The translations under genes were made by a program, and so were the position numbers. DNA of 64,000 nucleotides. Source: an uncultured Hungatella sp. (GTDB lineage Bacteria; Bacillota; Clostridia; Lachnospirales; Lachnospiraceae). The notes beneath the pieces were generated by a model. The model had not been told where the DNA came from and searched no databases. It saw only the letters and a list, made by a program, of their open reading frames with translations. The number at the start of each line of letters is the position of its first letter. The first letter of the stretch is position 1. Location of the stretch: the NCBI GenBank assembly GCA_910579515.1, contig CAJTUV010000004.1:83908-147907 (forward strand), given 5' to 3'. Of the stretch, positions 17,140 through 25,495 are shown in pieces.

Positions 17140-17985
17140 ATGGTGAGAGAAATTGCTGTCCAGTCTGTGACAGAGGCAATTTGCGATATGTGTATTCAGG
17201 CAAATCATTTTTTATCTTCCGATATGGAGAAGGCACTAAGAGAAGCGAAAGAGAAAGAAGAGAAGCCTTTGGCAGCCAAGGTGCTTTGCCAGCTAGAAGA
17301 GAATTTAAAAATCGCCGCTGAGGAAATGATTCCCATTTGTCAGGATACAGGAATGGCTGTGGTTTTTCTAAAGGTGGGACAAGAGGTTCATTTTACAGGA
17401 GGCGATTTGACAGAAGCTGTAAACGAAGGGGTGCGTCAGGGCTATGAGAAGGGATATCTTCGAAAGTCTGTGGTCAAGGATCCCCTTGTTCGTGTAAATA
17501 CAAAGGACAATACGCCTGCCATTGTTCACTGCCAGATTGTTTCAGGAGATCAGGTGGAGATTACCGTTGCGCCAAAAGGATTTGGAAGCGAGAATATGAG
17601 CCGGATCTTTATGTTAAAACCTGCAGACGGCATCGAAGGAGTGAAAAAAGCAGTTATTCAGACTGTTATGGAAGCAGGTCCCAATGCCTGTCCGCCTCTG
17701 GTGGTTGGAGTGGGAATCGGAGGCACATTTGAGATGGCTGCTCTTATGGCCAAGGAAGCCTTAACGAGAGAGGTGGGAAGCCATTCGGACAAGGAGCATA
17801 TCTGCAGATTGGAGGAGGAGCTGTTGACACAAGTCAATGCCCTGGGAATCGGCCCCGGAGGCTTAGGAGGAGGCACCACCGCTTTGGCTGTGAATATCAA
17901 CACGTATGCAACGCATATTGCAGGTCTTCCCCTGGCTGTGAATCTGTGCTGTCATGTAAACAGGCACAGAACGTGCATTCTATAG
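17140..17985 (+). CDS. Class I fumarate hydratase, alpha subunit
   Basis: The N-terminal (alpha) half of an oxygen-sensitive 4Fe-4S fumarase/tartrate dehydratase that interconverts fumarate and malate. The three cluster Cys positions are visible: IPICQDTGMAVVF (Cys 67), GPNACPPLVVGVGIGG (Cys 184) and VNLCCHVNRH (Cys 271). The 281 residues match the family. RBS GGAGGGAAGG precedes ATG 17140. The last few residues (RHRTCIL) fit the usual short tail after the RH motif, so the gene appears intact although a 157-bp palindrome begins 4 bases after its stop. The beta subunit follows 187 bases later. Confidence 0.92.
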   Translation: MVREIAVQSVTEAICDMCIQANHFLSSDMEKALREAKEKEEKPLAAKVLCQLEENLKIAAEEMIPICQDTGMAVVFLKVGQEVHFTGGDLTEAVNEGVRQGYEKGYLRKSVVKDPLVRVNTKDNTPAIVHCQIVSGDQVEITVAPKGFGSENMSRIFMLKPADGIEGVKKAVIQTVMEAGPNACPPLVVGVGIGGTFEMAALMAKEALTREVGSHSDKEHICRLEEELLTQVNALGIGPGGLGGGTTALAVNINTYATHIAGLPLAVNLCCHVNRHRTCIL

Positions 17986-17989
17986 AATC

Positions 17990-18146
17990 TACTCTCGGAA
18001 TCTCCCATGCACCTGCCCTTGTGGTTGATTTTCCGTCAGATGCACATAAATTTAATCAACGTACACGCCGTGTACGCCTCATAAATTTATGCACATCTGA
18101 CAAAAAATCACCTCACAAAATCAGGCCCAAAGAGATTCCGAGAGTA
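17990..18146. repeat. 157-bp imperfect palindrome in the fumarase spacer
   Basis: Three nested inverted repeats share one centre at 18068: outer TACTCTCGGAATCTC (17990-18004) with its exact complement at 18132-18146, inner GTCAGATG-to-TTTA (18035-18054) with 18082-18101 (two mismatches), and GTACAC (18061-18066) with GTGTAC (18070-18075). By hand about 52 of 78 positions pair without gaps. The transcript would fold into one long hairpin between the alpha and beta subunits. It lacks a T-run, so it is not a standard terminator. It looks like an inserted miniature palindromic element; other copies cannot be checked here. Confidence 0.85.
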
Positions 18147-18172
18147 CATTAGAAAGAACGGAGGAAGAACAG

Positions 18173-18712
18173 ATGGAGAGACGAATTCATTTGCCCTTAA
18201 CACCCCAGGATGTGAAAGAGCTTTGTGCTGGGGATTATGTGTATCTCACAGGGGAAATTTATACGGCCAGAGATGCAGCTCATAAACGGATGATTGAGAC
18301 TTTGGACAGAGGAGAATCTCTGCCTCTTGATATGAAGGGAGCCGTTATCTACTATTTGGGACCTTCTCCTGCAAGAGAAGGACGAGTAATCGGTTCGGCT
18401 GGTCCCACTACATCCAGTCGTATGGACCGGTATACTCCCAGACTCTTAGAGCTGGGGATGAAAGGCATGATTGGAAAAGGAAGGCGTTCCAATGAGGTGA
18501 TTCAGTCTATGAAGGAGCAGCATGCCATTTACTTTGCAGCTGTCGGCGGAGCAGGAGCTCTCCTTTCAAAATGTATTCAGAAGTCAGAAGTGATTGCCTA
18601 TGAGGATTTAGGGACGGAGGCCATTCGGAAATTGTATGTGGAGGATTTTCCAGTGATTGTGGCCATTGACGCAAACGGCGCTGATTTATATGAAGCGTGC
18701 ACAAAAGGATAA
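18173..18712 (+). CDS. Class I fumarate hydratase, beta subunit
   Basis: The 179-residue C-terminal half of the two-subunit fumarase, supplying the swivelling domain that closes the active site over the iron-sulfur cluster of the alpha subunit. Seen are GDYVYLTGEIYTARDAAHKR, IYYLGPSPAREGRVIGSAGP, TTSSRMDRYTPRLLE and GMIGKGRRSNEV, all typical of FumB/TtdB. The C-terminus ends DFPVIVAIDANGADLY. It has its own good RBS (GGAGG), as would be needed if the long hairpin upstream hinders readthrough coupling. The malic enzyme start lies 16 bases after its stop. Confidence 0.93.
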   Translation: MERRIHLPLTPQDVKELCAGDYVYLTGEIYTARDAAHKRMIETLDRGESLPLDMKGAVIYYLGPSPAREGRVIGSAGPTTSSRMDRYTPRLLELGMKGMIGKGRRSNEVIQSMKEQHAIYFAAVGGAGALLSKCIQKSEVIAYEDLGTEAIRKLYVEDFPVIVAIDANGADLYEACTKG

Positions 18713-18728
18713 GAGGAGGAACTACAAG

Positions 18729-19907
18729 GTGGATTATTTTGAGAAGGCGTTAAAGCTCCATGAAGAGAAAAAAGGAAAAATCGAAGTGGTCAGTAAGGTC
18801 CCGCTTAAAAACAGGGATGATCTAAGCACCGCTTATACTCCCGGCGTGGCGCAGCCATGTAAGGAGATTGCAAAAGATCCAGAAACCGTATACCGCTACA
18901 CTGCCAAAAGTAATCTGGTCGGCGTTGTGTCTGACGGAACGGCGGTTCTTGGACTGGGAGATATTGGAGCCAAGGCGGCAATTCCGGTCATGGAGGGAAA
19001 GGCAGTTCTGTTTAAACAGTTTGGCGGCGTAGATGCGTTTCCGATCTGTCTGGATACAAAGGACACGGAAGAAATCATAAAAGCAGTAAAGCAGATTGCT
19101 CCCGTATTTGGCGGGATTAACCTGGAAGACATCGCATCTCCGAAATGCTTTGAGATCGAGCGCAGATTGGAGGAAGAACTGGATATTCCTGTGTTTCATG
19201 ATGATCAGCATGGAACTGCGATTGTTGTGACAGCCGCTCTTTTCAACGCTTTAAAGGTAGTAGGAAAAAAGATTGAGGACATTCATGTGGTCTTAAACGG
19301 ACCCGGTTCTGCAGGGACCGCCATTATTAAAATGCTACTTACTGCTGGAGTGAAACATATCATTGCCTGTGATGAGAATGGAATCCTGTATAAGGACAGA
19401 GGCGTAGGCATTGTGGACCATAAAAAGATGTTGTGTGAGATTACCAATTTAGAGAATCGGAAAGGAAATTTATCGGATGCATTAGTCGGAGCAGATGTGT
19501 TTATAGGTGTTTCTGTAGGCGGCGCGTTAAAACCAGAAATGATTCAACATATGAATCCAGATCCGATTGTCTTTGCAATGGCAAATCCGATTCCTGAAAT
19601 CATGTATGAGGAGGCCATGGCCGCAGGAGTCAAGGTTATGGGAACCGGACGCTCTGATTTTCCAAATCAGATCAACAATGTACTGGCCTTTCCCGGTCTG
19701 TTTCGGGGAGCATTAGATGCAAATGCCAGAGACATTAATTACGACATGAAGCTGGCTGCGGCCTATGCTATCGCAGAACTGGTGGAGCCGGACCGCCTGT
19801 GTTGCGAATATATTATTCCATCTGCCCTAGATCCCAGGGTGGCTATGCAGGTTGCCAGGCACGTGGGAGAGGCGGCAAGAAAGTCTGGTGCGGTGAGAAA
19901 TGGATAA
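18729..19907 (+). CDS. Malic enzyme (NAD(P)-dependent)
   Basis: A 392-residue short-form bacterial malic enzyme that oxidatively decarboxylates malate to pyruvate with NAD(P) and a divalent metal. Motifs seen: LSTAYTPGVAQPC near the N-terminus, SDGTAVLGLGDIGAKAAIPV, FGGINLEDIASPKCFEIE, the metal site VFHDDQHGTAIVV, the nucleotide fold VVLNGPGSAGTAII, and FAMANPIPEI. An in-frame ATG exists at 18657 inside fumarase beta, but the GTG at 18729 with GGAGGA 8 bases upstream gives the family N-terminus (DYFEKALKLHEEKKGKI). It follows fumarase closely, forming a fumarate-malate-pyruvate unit. Cofactor preference is not clear from sequence. Confidence 0.93.
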   Translation: MDYFEKALKLHEEKKGKIEVVSKVPLKNRDDLSTAYTPGVAQPCKEIAKDPETVYRYTAKSNLVGVVSDGTAVLGLGDIGAKAAIPVMEGKAVLFKQFGGVDAFPICLDTKDTEEIIKAVKQIAPVFGGINLEDIASPKCFEIERRLEEELDIPVFHDDQHGTAIVVTAALFNALKVVGKKIEDIHVVLNGPGSAGTAIIKMLLTAGVKHIIACDENGILYKDRGVGIVDHKKMLCEITNLENRKGNLSDALVGADVFIGVSVGGALKPEMIQHMNPDPIVFAMANPIPEIMYEEAMAAGVKVMGTGRSDFPNQINNVLAFPGLFRGALDANARDINYDMKLAAAYAIAELVEPDRLCCEYIIPSALDPRVAMQVARHVGEAARKSGAVRNG

Positions 19908-19911
19908 GAGC

Positions 19912-19939
19912 TTGAAAAAGTTAAAGAATTTGGTACAAT
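19912..19939 (+). promoter_or_regulatory. Predicted promoter of the dgt-dnaG-rpoD operon
   Basis: TTGAAA at 19912-19917 and TACAAT at 19934-19939 with a 16-base spacer; TG at 19931-19932 makes an extended -10. It lies 4 bases after the malic enzyme stop and about 75 bases before the dGTPase start. Confidence 0.7.
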
Positions 19940-20015
19940 AGTTGTAGTAAAACCAGTTATCCAGAAATATATTATAAAAGGAGAGGTTTTTCATTCGATA
20001 AAGGGGGAAGGGATA

Positions 20016-21026
20016 TTGACGGTCAGAGAATCATTGGAGAGGTTGGAGGAGCAGTATTTAAGTCCCTATGCTGCCTTAAGTTCCAACACTTCAGGGCGGG
20101 ACAAGCCAGAACCGCTTTGCGATATCCGACCTGAATACCAAAGAGACAGAGATCGGATTTTGCACTGTAAAGCATTTCGGCGTCTGAAACATAAGACCCA
20201 GGTTTTTTTAGCTCCAGAAGGCGATCACTACAGGACGAGGCTTACCCATACATTAGAGGTTGCCCAGATTTCCAGAACCATCGCCAAATCGTTACGGCTG
20301 AATGAAAGTCTGACAGAGGCTATCGCGTTAGGCCACGATTTAGGCCACACGCCATTCGGCCACTCAGGGGAGGCAGTTCTTGATAAAATCTGTGATCAGG
20401 GATTCTCCCACTATACCCAAAGCGTACGGGTAGTGGAGGTGTTGGAGAAGGACGGACGAGGGCTGAATTTGACGAAAGAGGTGCGGGACGGAATTTTGAA
20501 TCACCGGACAGCGGGCCGTCCGTCTACGCTGGAGGGATGTATCGTCAGACTGTCAGATAAGATTGCCTATATTAACCATGACATTGACGATGCGATTCGG
20601 GCTAAAATTTTTATGGAGCAGGATTTACCGCTCAAATATACCAACGTATTGGGACACAGCGTCAGAGACCGTCTCAATAACATGATTTATGATATTATCC
20701 AGCAGAGTTTAGACAAACCCCAGATTTCTATGTCCCCCGGTATGGAGGAGGCCATGAAGGGGCTGCGGACCTGGATGTTTGAAAATGTATATTCCGGCGG
20801 TATTGCAAAGACAGAGGAAGGGAAGGCTCAACAACTGGTCAGAGCACTGTACGAATACTATATGGCACATGTGGAGGAACTTCCACAGGAATATTTAAGA
20901 ATGATGGCAGACAGAAAGGAAACAAAGGCCAGAGTGGTCTGCGATTACATAGCAGGAATGAGCGATATTTACGCCATTGATAAATTCGAGGAATTGTTTG
21001 TGCCAAAAGCCTGGAAGATTCTATAG
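20016..21026 (+). CDS. dgt: Deoxyguanosinetriphosphate triphosphohydrolase-like protein
   Basis: A 336-residue HD-domain phosphohydrolase of the dGTPase family, which cleaves dNTPs to the nucleoside and triphosphate. The family signature RPEYQRDRDRILHCKAFRRL is followed by KTQVFLAP and the metal-binding HD core HYRTRLTHTLEVAQI and ALGHDLGHTPFGHSGE. VRLSDKIAYINHDIDDA carries the last metal ligand. The start is TTG 20016 after AAGGGGGAAGG; no ATG nearby fits. In Clostridia this gene commonly sits just ahead of dnaG, as here (9 bases). Substrate range (dGTP only or several dNTPs) cannot be read from sequence. Confidence 0.92.
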   Translation: MTVRESLERLEEQYLSPYAALSSNTSGRDKPEPLCDIRPEYQRDRDRILHCKAFRRLKHKTQVFLAPEGDHYRTRLTHTLEVAQISRTIAKSLRLNESLTEAIALGHDLGHTPFGHSGEAVLDKICDQGFSHYTQSVRVVEVLEKDGRGLNLTKEVRDGILNHRTAGRPSTLEGCIVRLSDKIAYINHDIDDAIRAKIFMEQDLPLKYTNVLGHSVRDRLNNMIYDIIQQSLDKPQISMSPGMEEAMKGLRTWMFENVYSGGIAKTEEGKAQQLVRALYEYYMAHVEELPQEYLRMMADRKETKARVVCDYIAGMSDIYAIDKFEELFVPKAWKIL

Positions 21027-21035
21027 GAGGAGCGG

Positions 21036-22799
21036 ATGTTTTATTCAGAAGAAATTGTGGAGGAGGTAAGGAGCAGAAGCGATATTGTGGACGTCGTTTC
21101 CAGATATGTGAAGCTGCAGCGCAGAGGAAGCAGCTATCTGGGACTATGCCCCTTTCACAATGAGAAAACACCGTCTTTTTCTGTCTCCCCAGACAAACAG
21201 ATCTATCATTGCTTTGGATGTGGGGCAGGCGGAAATGTGATTACCTTTCTTATGGAGTATGAAAACTACTCCTTCCAGGAGGCTCTTGGCATTTTGGCCC
21301 AGCGCGCAGGAATCTCCCTTCCCAAAGAAGAGATGTCGAAAGAAGCCAGGGCGCAGGCGGATTTGCGCGCCTCCTTGCTGGAGATCAACAAGCTTGCCGC
21401 CAACTATTTTTACTATCAGCTAAAACAGCCTCAGGGAAAACAAGGATTGGATTATCTAACCAAAAGAAAATTAAGCAAAGAGACGATCCGCCGATTCGGA
21501 CTGGGATTTGCAAATAAGACCAGCGACGATTTATACCGCTATTTAAAAAGTAAAAATTACTCTGATGAAATTTTAAAACAGACCGGTTTAGTAACGATTG
21601 AAGAGCAAAAAACCCACGACAAATTCTGGAATCGGGTCATGTTCCCCATTTTGGATGTGAATAATCGGGTCATCGGCTTTGGCGGCCGTGTGATGGGGGA
21701 CGGTCTGCCAAAATATTTAAATTCTCCAGAAACAAAACTATTTGATAAGAGCAGGAACTTGTATGGACTGAATTATGCCAAAACTTCCAGAGAAAAATGT
21801 ATGTTAATCTGCGAGGGGTATATGGACGTCATCGCCATGCATCAGGCTGGGTTTGTCAATGCTGTGGCTTCTTTGGGAACCGCTTTTACTCCTCAACATG
21901 CTTCTTTGCTAAAACGATATACAGACCAGGCAGTCTTAACGTATGACAGCGATGGAGCAGGCATAAAGGCGGCGCTGCGGGCCATCCCCATTTTAAAAGA
22001 GGCAGGGATTTCCTGCAAGGTTCTGACCATGGCTCCATACAAAGATCCAGATGAGTTTATAAAAAATTGTGGACAAGAGGCATTCAAAGACCGGATTGAC
22101 AGCGCCAAAAACAGTTTCCTTTTTGAGATTGACGTGATGAAACGGGAGTTTAATCTGGAGGACCCTGAGCAAAAGACCAGATTTTATAACAGCGTGGCCA
22201 GAAAGCTTCTGGAATTTCCAGAAGCGCTGGAACGAGATAACTATATTCAGGCTGTGTCCAGGGAACATTTTATTCATTATCAGGATTTGAAGCAGTTGGT
22301 ACAGCGGATAAGCTCCCAGATGGTTCCGGGAATGACGGTAAGAACGTCTGAGGTTTCTGTCAGGGAAAAACGAAAGAGTAAGGATGATGGTGTGAAGCAG
22401 TCTCAGCGCCTGTTGCTCACCTGGCTGATTGAAAATCCAAAACTGTTTGAAAAAATCGAAGGGGTCATTACACCGGAAGATTTCAGAGAAGACTTGTATC
22501 ATCAGGTAGCTCAGATGGTGTTTGAGGAACATCAAGCAGGAGATGTAAATCCAGCCCGGATTTTGAATCGCTTTATCAATGATGAGGCACAGTATAAAGA
22601 AGCGGCGGCTCTTTTCAATGCCAGTCTGAAAGAATCATTGAACAATGAAGAGCAGAAGAAAGCGTTTTTGGAGACTGTAATCAAGGTGAAAAAAAACAGT
22701 CTGGACGAGGCAAGCCGCGCTGCTGCGGATATCAGTCAGCTTCAAAAGATTATCCAGGCACAGAGCGCACTGAAAAATTTGCATATTTCCCTTGATTAA
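21036..22799 (+). CDS. dnaG: DNA primase
   Basis: DnaG makes the RNA primers for replication. The 587-residue protein has the N-terminal zinc finger with Cys 38, His 41, Cys 59 and Cys 62 (CPFH and YHCFGCG), the primase core, and the TOPRIM catalytic centre with ICEGYMDVIAMHQAGF (Glu near 260) and LTYDSDGAGIKAA. The C-terminal part is the helicase-binding domain, more variable in sequence. RBS GGAGGAG precedes ATG 21036. It lies between dgt and rpoD, the conserved macromolecular-synthesis order, with a 38-base gap before rpoD. Confidence 0.96.
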   Translation: MFYSEEIVEEVRSRSDIVDVVSRYVKLQRRGSSYLGLCPFHNEKTPSFSVSPDKQIYHCFGCGAGGNVITFLMEYENYSFQEALGILAQRAGISLPKEEMSKEARAQADLRASLLEINKLAANYFYYQLKQPQGKQGLDYLTKRKLSKETIRRFGLGFANKTSDDLYRYLKSKNYSDEILKQTGLVTIEEQKTHDKFWNRVMFPILDVNNRVIGFGGRVMGDGLPKYLNSPETKLFDKSRNLYGLNYAKTSREKCMLICEGYMDVIAMHQAGFVNAVASLGTAFTPQHASLLKRYTDQAVLTYDSDGAGIKAALRAIPILKEAGISCKVLTMAPYKDPDEFIKNCGQEAFKDRIDSAKNSFLFEIDVMKREFNLEDPEQKTRFYNSVARKLLEFPEALERDNYIQAVSREHFIHYQDLKQLVQRISSQMVPGMTVRTSEVSVREKRKSKDDGVKQSQRLLLTWLIENPKLFEKIEGVITPEDFREDLYHQVAQMVFEEHQAGDVNPARILNRFINDEAQYKEAAALFNASLKESLNNEEQKKAFLETVIKVKKNSLDEASRAAADISQLQKIIQAQSALKNLHISLD

Positions 22800-22837
22800 G
22801 GAAACACTAAAGGCAGGCATTGGAAAGGTAGGACCAT

Positions 22838-23938
22838 ATGGACGAGAAGGCGTTGGGATTGGAAGAAAAGCTGCAGAGACTATTGGCAGAAGCCAAGAAG
22901 AAGAAGAACGTTCTGGAAGAGCAGGAGGTTCAGAACTTCTTTTCCACTGACAATCTGGATTCGGAAAAATGGGACATGGTCTTTGATTTTCTGGATGCCA
23001 ACAAAGTAGATATTCTGCGTATAGGAAACGATGACGACATGGAGCCGGATCTGTTTGAGGAGGATATTGATTTAGAACAGATTGATCTCTCTGTTCCAGA
23101 CGGCATCGGAATGGAAGACCCTGTCCGCATGTATTTGAAAGATATCGGAAAAATCCTGCTGCTTTCACCGGAAGAGGAGCTGGAACTGGCAAAAAGGATT
23201 GAGCTTGGAGATGAAGAGGCAAAAAACAAGCTGGCGGAAGCGAATCTTCGTTTAGTCGTCAGTATTGCCAAACGGTACGCAGGCAGAGGCATGCAGTTTC
23301 TGGATCTGATTCAGGAGGGAAATCTGGGCCTGATAAAGGCAGTAGACAAATTCGATTACCGAAAGGGCTTTAAATTCAGCACATACGCTACCTGGTGGAT
23401 CCGTCAGGCCATTACGAGAGCCATTGCTGATCAGGCCAGAACGATCCGAATCCCGGTTCACATGGTGGAGACGATCAATCGTCTGGTCCGCACATCCAGA
23501 CAGCTTCTTCAGGAATTGGGAAGAGAGCCCCAGCCAGAGGAGATTGCCCAGAGGATGGATTTGCCTGTGGAGCGGATTCGGGAAGTGATGAAGATCTCCC
23601 AGGACCCTGTATCCTTGGAGACGCCTATCGGCGAGGAAGAAGACAGCCATTTAGGCGATTTTATACAGGATGAACATGTGGCAGTGCCTGTAGACGCCGC
23701 AACCTTTACCCTTCTTCATGAGCAGCTTTTAGAGGTACTGGATACCCTTACAGAACGGGAGCAGAAGGTTTTAAAACTTCGGTTCGGCCTGGAGGATGGA
23801 AGACCGCGGACTTTGGAAGAAGTAGGCAGGGAGTTTAATGTTACCAGAGAAAGAATCCGTCAGATCGAGGCAAAGGCTTTGCGCAAATTGAGGCATCCAA
23901 GCAGAAGCAAGAAGCTGAAAGATTATCTGGACGAGTAG
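22838..23938 (+). CDS. rpoD: RNA polymerase primary sigma factor (sigma-70/SigA)
   Basis: The 366-residue housekeeping sigma factor. Region 1.2 is seen as DPVRMYLKDIGKI, region 2 as RLVVSIAKRYAGRGMQFLDLI with FSTYATWWIRQAITRAIADQ, region 3 as IPVHMVETINRL, and region 4 as the helix-turn-helix RTLEEVGREFNVTRERIRQI. The acidic N-terminal region is short, as in Gram-positive SigA. RBS is GGAAAGGTAGGA before ATG 22838. It is in the operon after dnaG, and trmK begins 8 bases after its stop. The near-consensus -10/-35 boxes seen elsewhere in the window are what this factor should read. Confidence 0.97.
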   Translation: MDEKALGLEEKLQRLLAEAKKKKNVLEEQEVQNFFSTDNLDSEKWDMVFDFLDANKVDILRIGNDDDMEPDLFEEDIDLEQIDLSVPDGIGMEDPVRMYLKDIGKILLLSPEEELELAKRIELGDEEAKNKLAEANLRLVVSIAKRYAGRGMQFLDLIQEGNLGLIKAVDKFDYRKGFKFSTYATWWIRQAITRAIADQARTIRIPVHMVETINRLVRTSRQLLQELGREPQPEEIAQRMDLPVERIREVMKISQDPVSLETPIGEEEDSHLGDFIQDEHVAVPVDAATFTLLHEQLLEVLDTLTEREQKVLKLRFGLEDGRPRTLEEVGREFNVTRERIRQIEAKALRKLRHPSRSKKLKDYLDE

Positions 23939-23946
23939 GAGAGCCC

Positions 23947-24690
23947 ATGAGATTATCAAAACGATTGGAGACGGTGGCTTCTTTTGTGCCAGAGGGCAGT
24001 CGTATTGCCGATGTAGGCACAGATCATGGGTTTGTTCCTATTTCTTTGGCTCAGAAAAATAGGATTCGTCATGGAATAGCGATTGATGTGAGGCAGGGGC
24101 CCTTACTCAGGGCCCAAGACCATATCAGAAGCTATGGACTGGAGACGATTTTAGAAACCCGGTTAAGCGATGGAGTAAAACAGTTAAAACCTGGGGAAGT
24201 AGACACGGTGATTATGGCCGGAATCGGCGGCCAGTTAACCATACATATATTGGAGGACGGAAAACCGCTTTGGAATGCAGTCGACCATTGGATTTTGTCC
24301 CCCCAATCGGATGTGGAGAAGGTGCGCAATTATCTGGCAGCTCACAGTTTTGCCATTGAAAAGGAAGAAATGGTCAAAGAAGAGGGGAAGTATTATCTTG
24401 TCATGGATGTGGTCAGAGGAAGCATGGTTTCCTTGCAGCCATGGGAAAGTTTTTATGGGCCTCTCCTGATTCGAAACAATCATCCGGTTTTAAAAGAGTT
24501 TTTAGAACAGGAGAAAAATTCCCTGGAGCAGATACTTAAAAATCTGTTGGAGGAAACCAGTGAAAAGGCCAGGAAACGAACAGACCAGCTAAAACAGAAA
24601 TTAACCTGGATTCAGACGGCTCAGGCAGCAATAGAGTTTGGAGAACAAGACAAAAACGAAAGGCGGAAAGCGGAAATTGAAGGTGAATGA
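23947..24690 (+). CDS. trmK: tRNA (adenine-22-N1)-methyltransferase (TrmK)
   Basis: A 247-residue class I SAM-dependent methyltransferase that methylates N1 of A22 in the tRNA D-stem. The start MRLSKRLETVASFVPEGS, the SAM motif RIADVGTDHGFVPISLA and the catalytic-loop motif VIMAGIGGQLTIHIL are the COG2384/TrmK signatures, with WILSPQSD in the later core. The C-terminal 60 residues are a charged coiled-coil (LEQEKNSLEQILKNLLEETS), as in Bacillus YqfN. Position after rpoD and before the Nif3-like gene is the conserved Firmicute arrangement. It overlaps the next gene by 14 bases. Confidence 0.93.
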   Translation: MRLSKRLETVASFVPEGSRIADVGTDHGFVPISLAQKNRIRHGIAIDVRQGPLLRAQDHIRSYGLETILETRLSDGVKQLKPGEVDTVIMAGIGGQLTIHILEDGKPLWNAVDHWILSPQSDVEKVRNYLAAHSFAIEKEEMVKEEGKYYLVMDVVRGSMVSLQPWESFYGPLLIRNNHPVLKEFLEQEKNSLEQILKNLLEETSEKARKRTDQLKQKLTWIQTAQAAIEFGEQDKNERRKAEIEGE

Positions 24691-25471
24691 ATGGAGAAGC
24701 AAACTGGAAAGGCTGGCTCCCCTTTCTTATAGCTGTCAATGGGATAATCCTGGTCTCTTGGCAGGAAGAGGGGAAAAAGAGGTCTCAAAGATTTTGATTG
24801 CATTGGATGCCACAGACGAAGTGGTGGATTTGGCAGAAACAAAAAAAGCAGATCTTCTTTTGACCCATCATCCCTTGATTTTTAAACCAGTAAAAACTGT
24901 GAATGATCAGGATTTTATTGGGAGACGTCTGATAAAAATGATCCAGGCAGATATCAGCTGCTATGCCATGCACACGAATTTTGATATCGCTCCCGGAGGG
25001 ATGGGAGATTTAGCGGCCGAGAAGCTGGGCTTGCTGGATTCCATTCCCTTAGAGGTGACAGGGGAAAAAGACGGCTGCTTCTACGGGATAGGAAAAGTGG
25101 GAAATTTAGCCAAAGAAATCAGCTTAAAGAGTCTGGCCCAGGAAGTGAAAGCCATATTTGGGCTTCCCTTTGTAACTCTGTATGGAGCAAAACAGGCTGA
25201 AAAGAGGATAAAAAGAGTGGCTGTTTGTCCCGGTTCAGGTAAGGGCATGACAGATTCCGCCATAAATTTGGGGGCTCAGGTTTTGATTACAGGCGATATG
25301 GGGCATCATGACGGCATTGATGCAGAGGCCAGGGGCCTGGTTATTCTGGATGGAGGCCATTACGGATTAGAGCATATGTTTGTGGATTTTATGGAACAGT
25401 ATTGCAGACAGGTTGATGGAAACGTTGAGGTGATAAAGGCGCCGGTAGAATTTCCGGTAGCGTCCTGGTAG
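24677..25471 (+). CDS. Nif3-like dinuclear metal centre protein (YqfO-like)
   Basis: A protein of about 264 residues of the NIF3/GTP cyclohydrolase I type 2 family, which forms hexameric toroids with two metal ions per subunit. Ligand motifs seen: LLTHHPLIFKP (two His), AMHTNFDIAPGGMGD (His and Asp), and the C-terminal VLITGDMGHHDGIDA with LDGGHYGLEH carrying His and Glu ligands. The biochemical role is unsettled; older GTP cyclohydrolase annotations are not well supported. The frame opens at TTG 24638, but the family N-terminus (WRSKLERLAPLSYSCQWDNPG) argues for TTG 24677 or GTG 24683 close to it. It is in the trmK transcript. Confidence 0.88.
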   Translation: MKVNEWRSKLERLAPLSYSCQWDNPGLLAGRGEKEVSKILIALDATDEVVDLAETKKADLLLTHHPLIFKPVKTVNDQDFIGRRLIKMIQADISCYAMHTNFDIAPGGMGDLAAEKLGLLDSIPLEVTGEKDGCFYGIGKVGNLAKEISLKSLAQEVKAIFGLPFVTLYGAKQAEKRIKRVAVCPGSGKGMTDSAINLGAQVLITGDMGHHDGIDAEARGLVILDGGHYGLEHMFVDFMEQYCRQVDGNVEVIKAPVEFPVASW

Positions 25472-25495
25472 ATAAGAGACAAAGGAGGAGAGAAT

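Noticed and set aside
17946..18152. A 68-codon open frame over the fumarase spacer
   Set aside because: It covers the palindrome and starts inside fumarase alpha without a ribosome-binding site; the open frame is a property of the repeat, so I list the repeat and not a gene.
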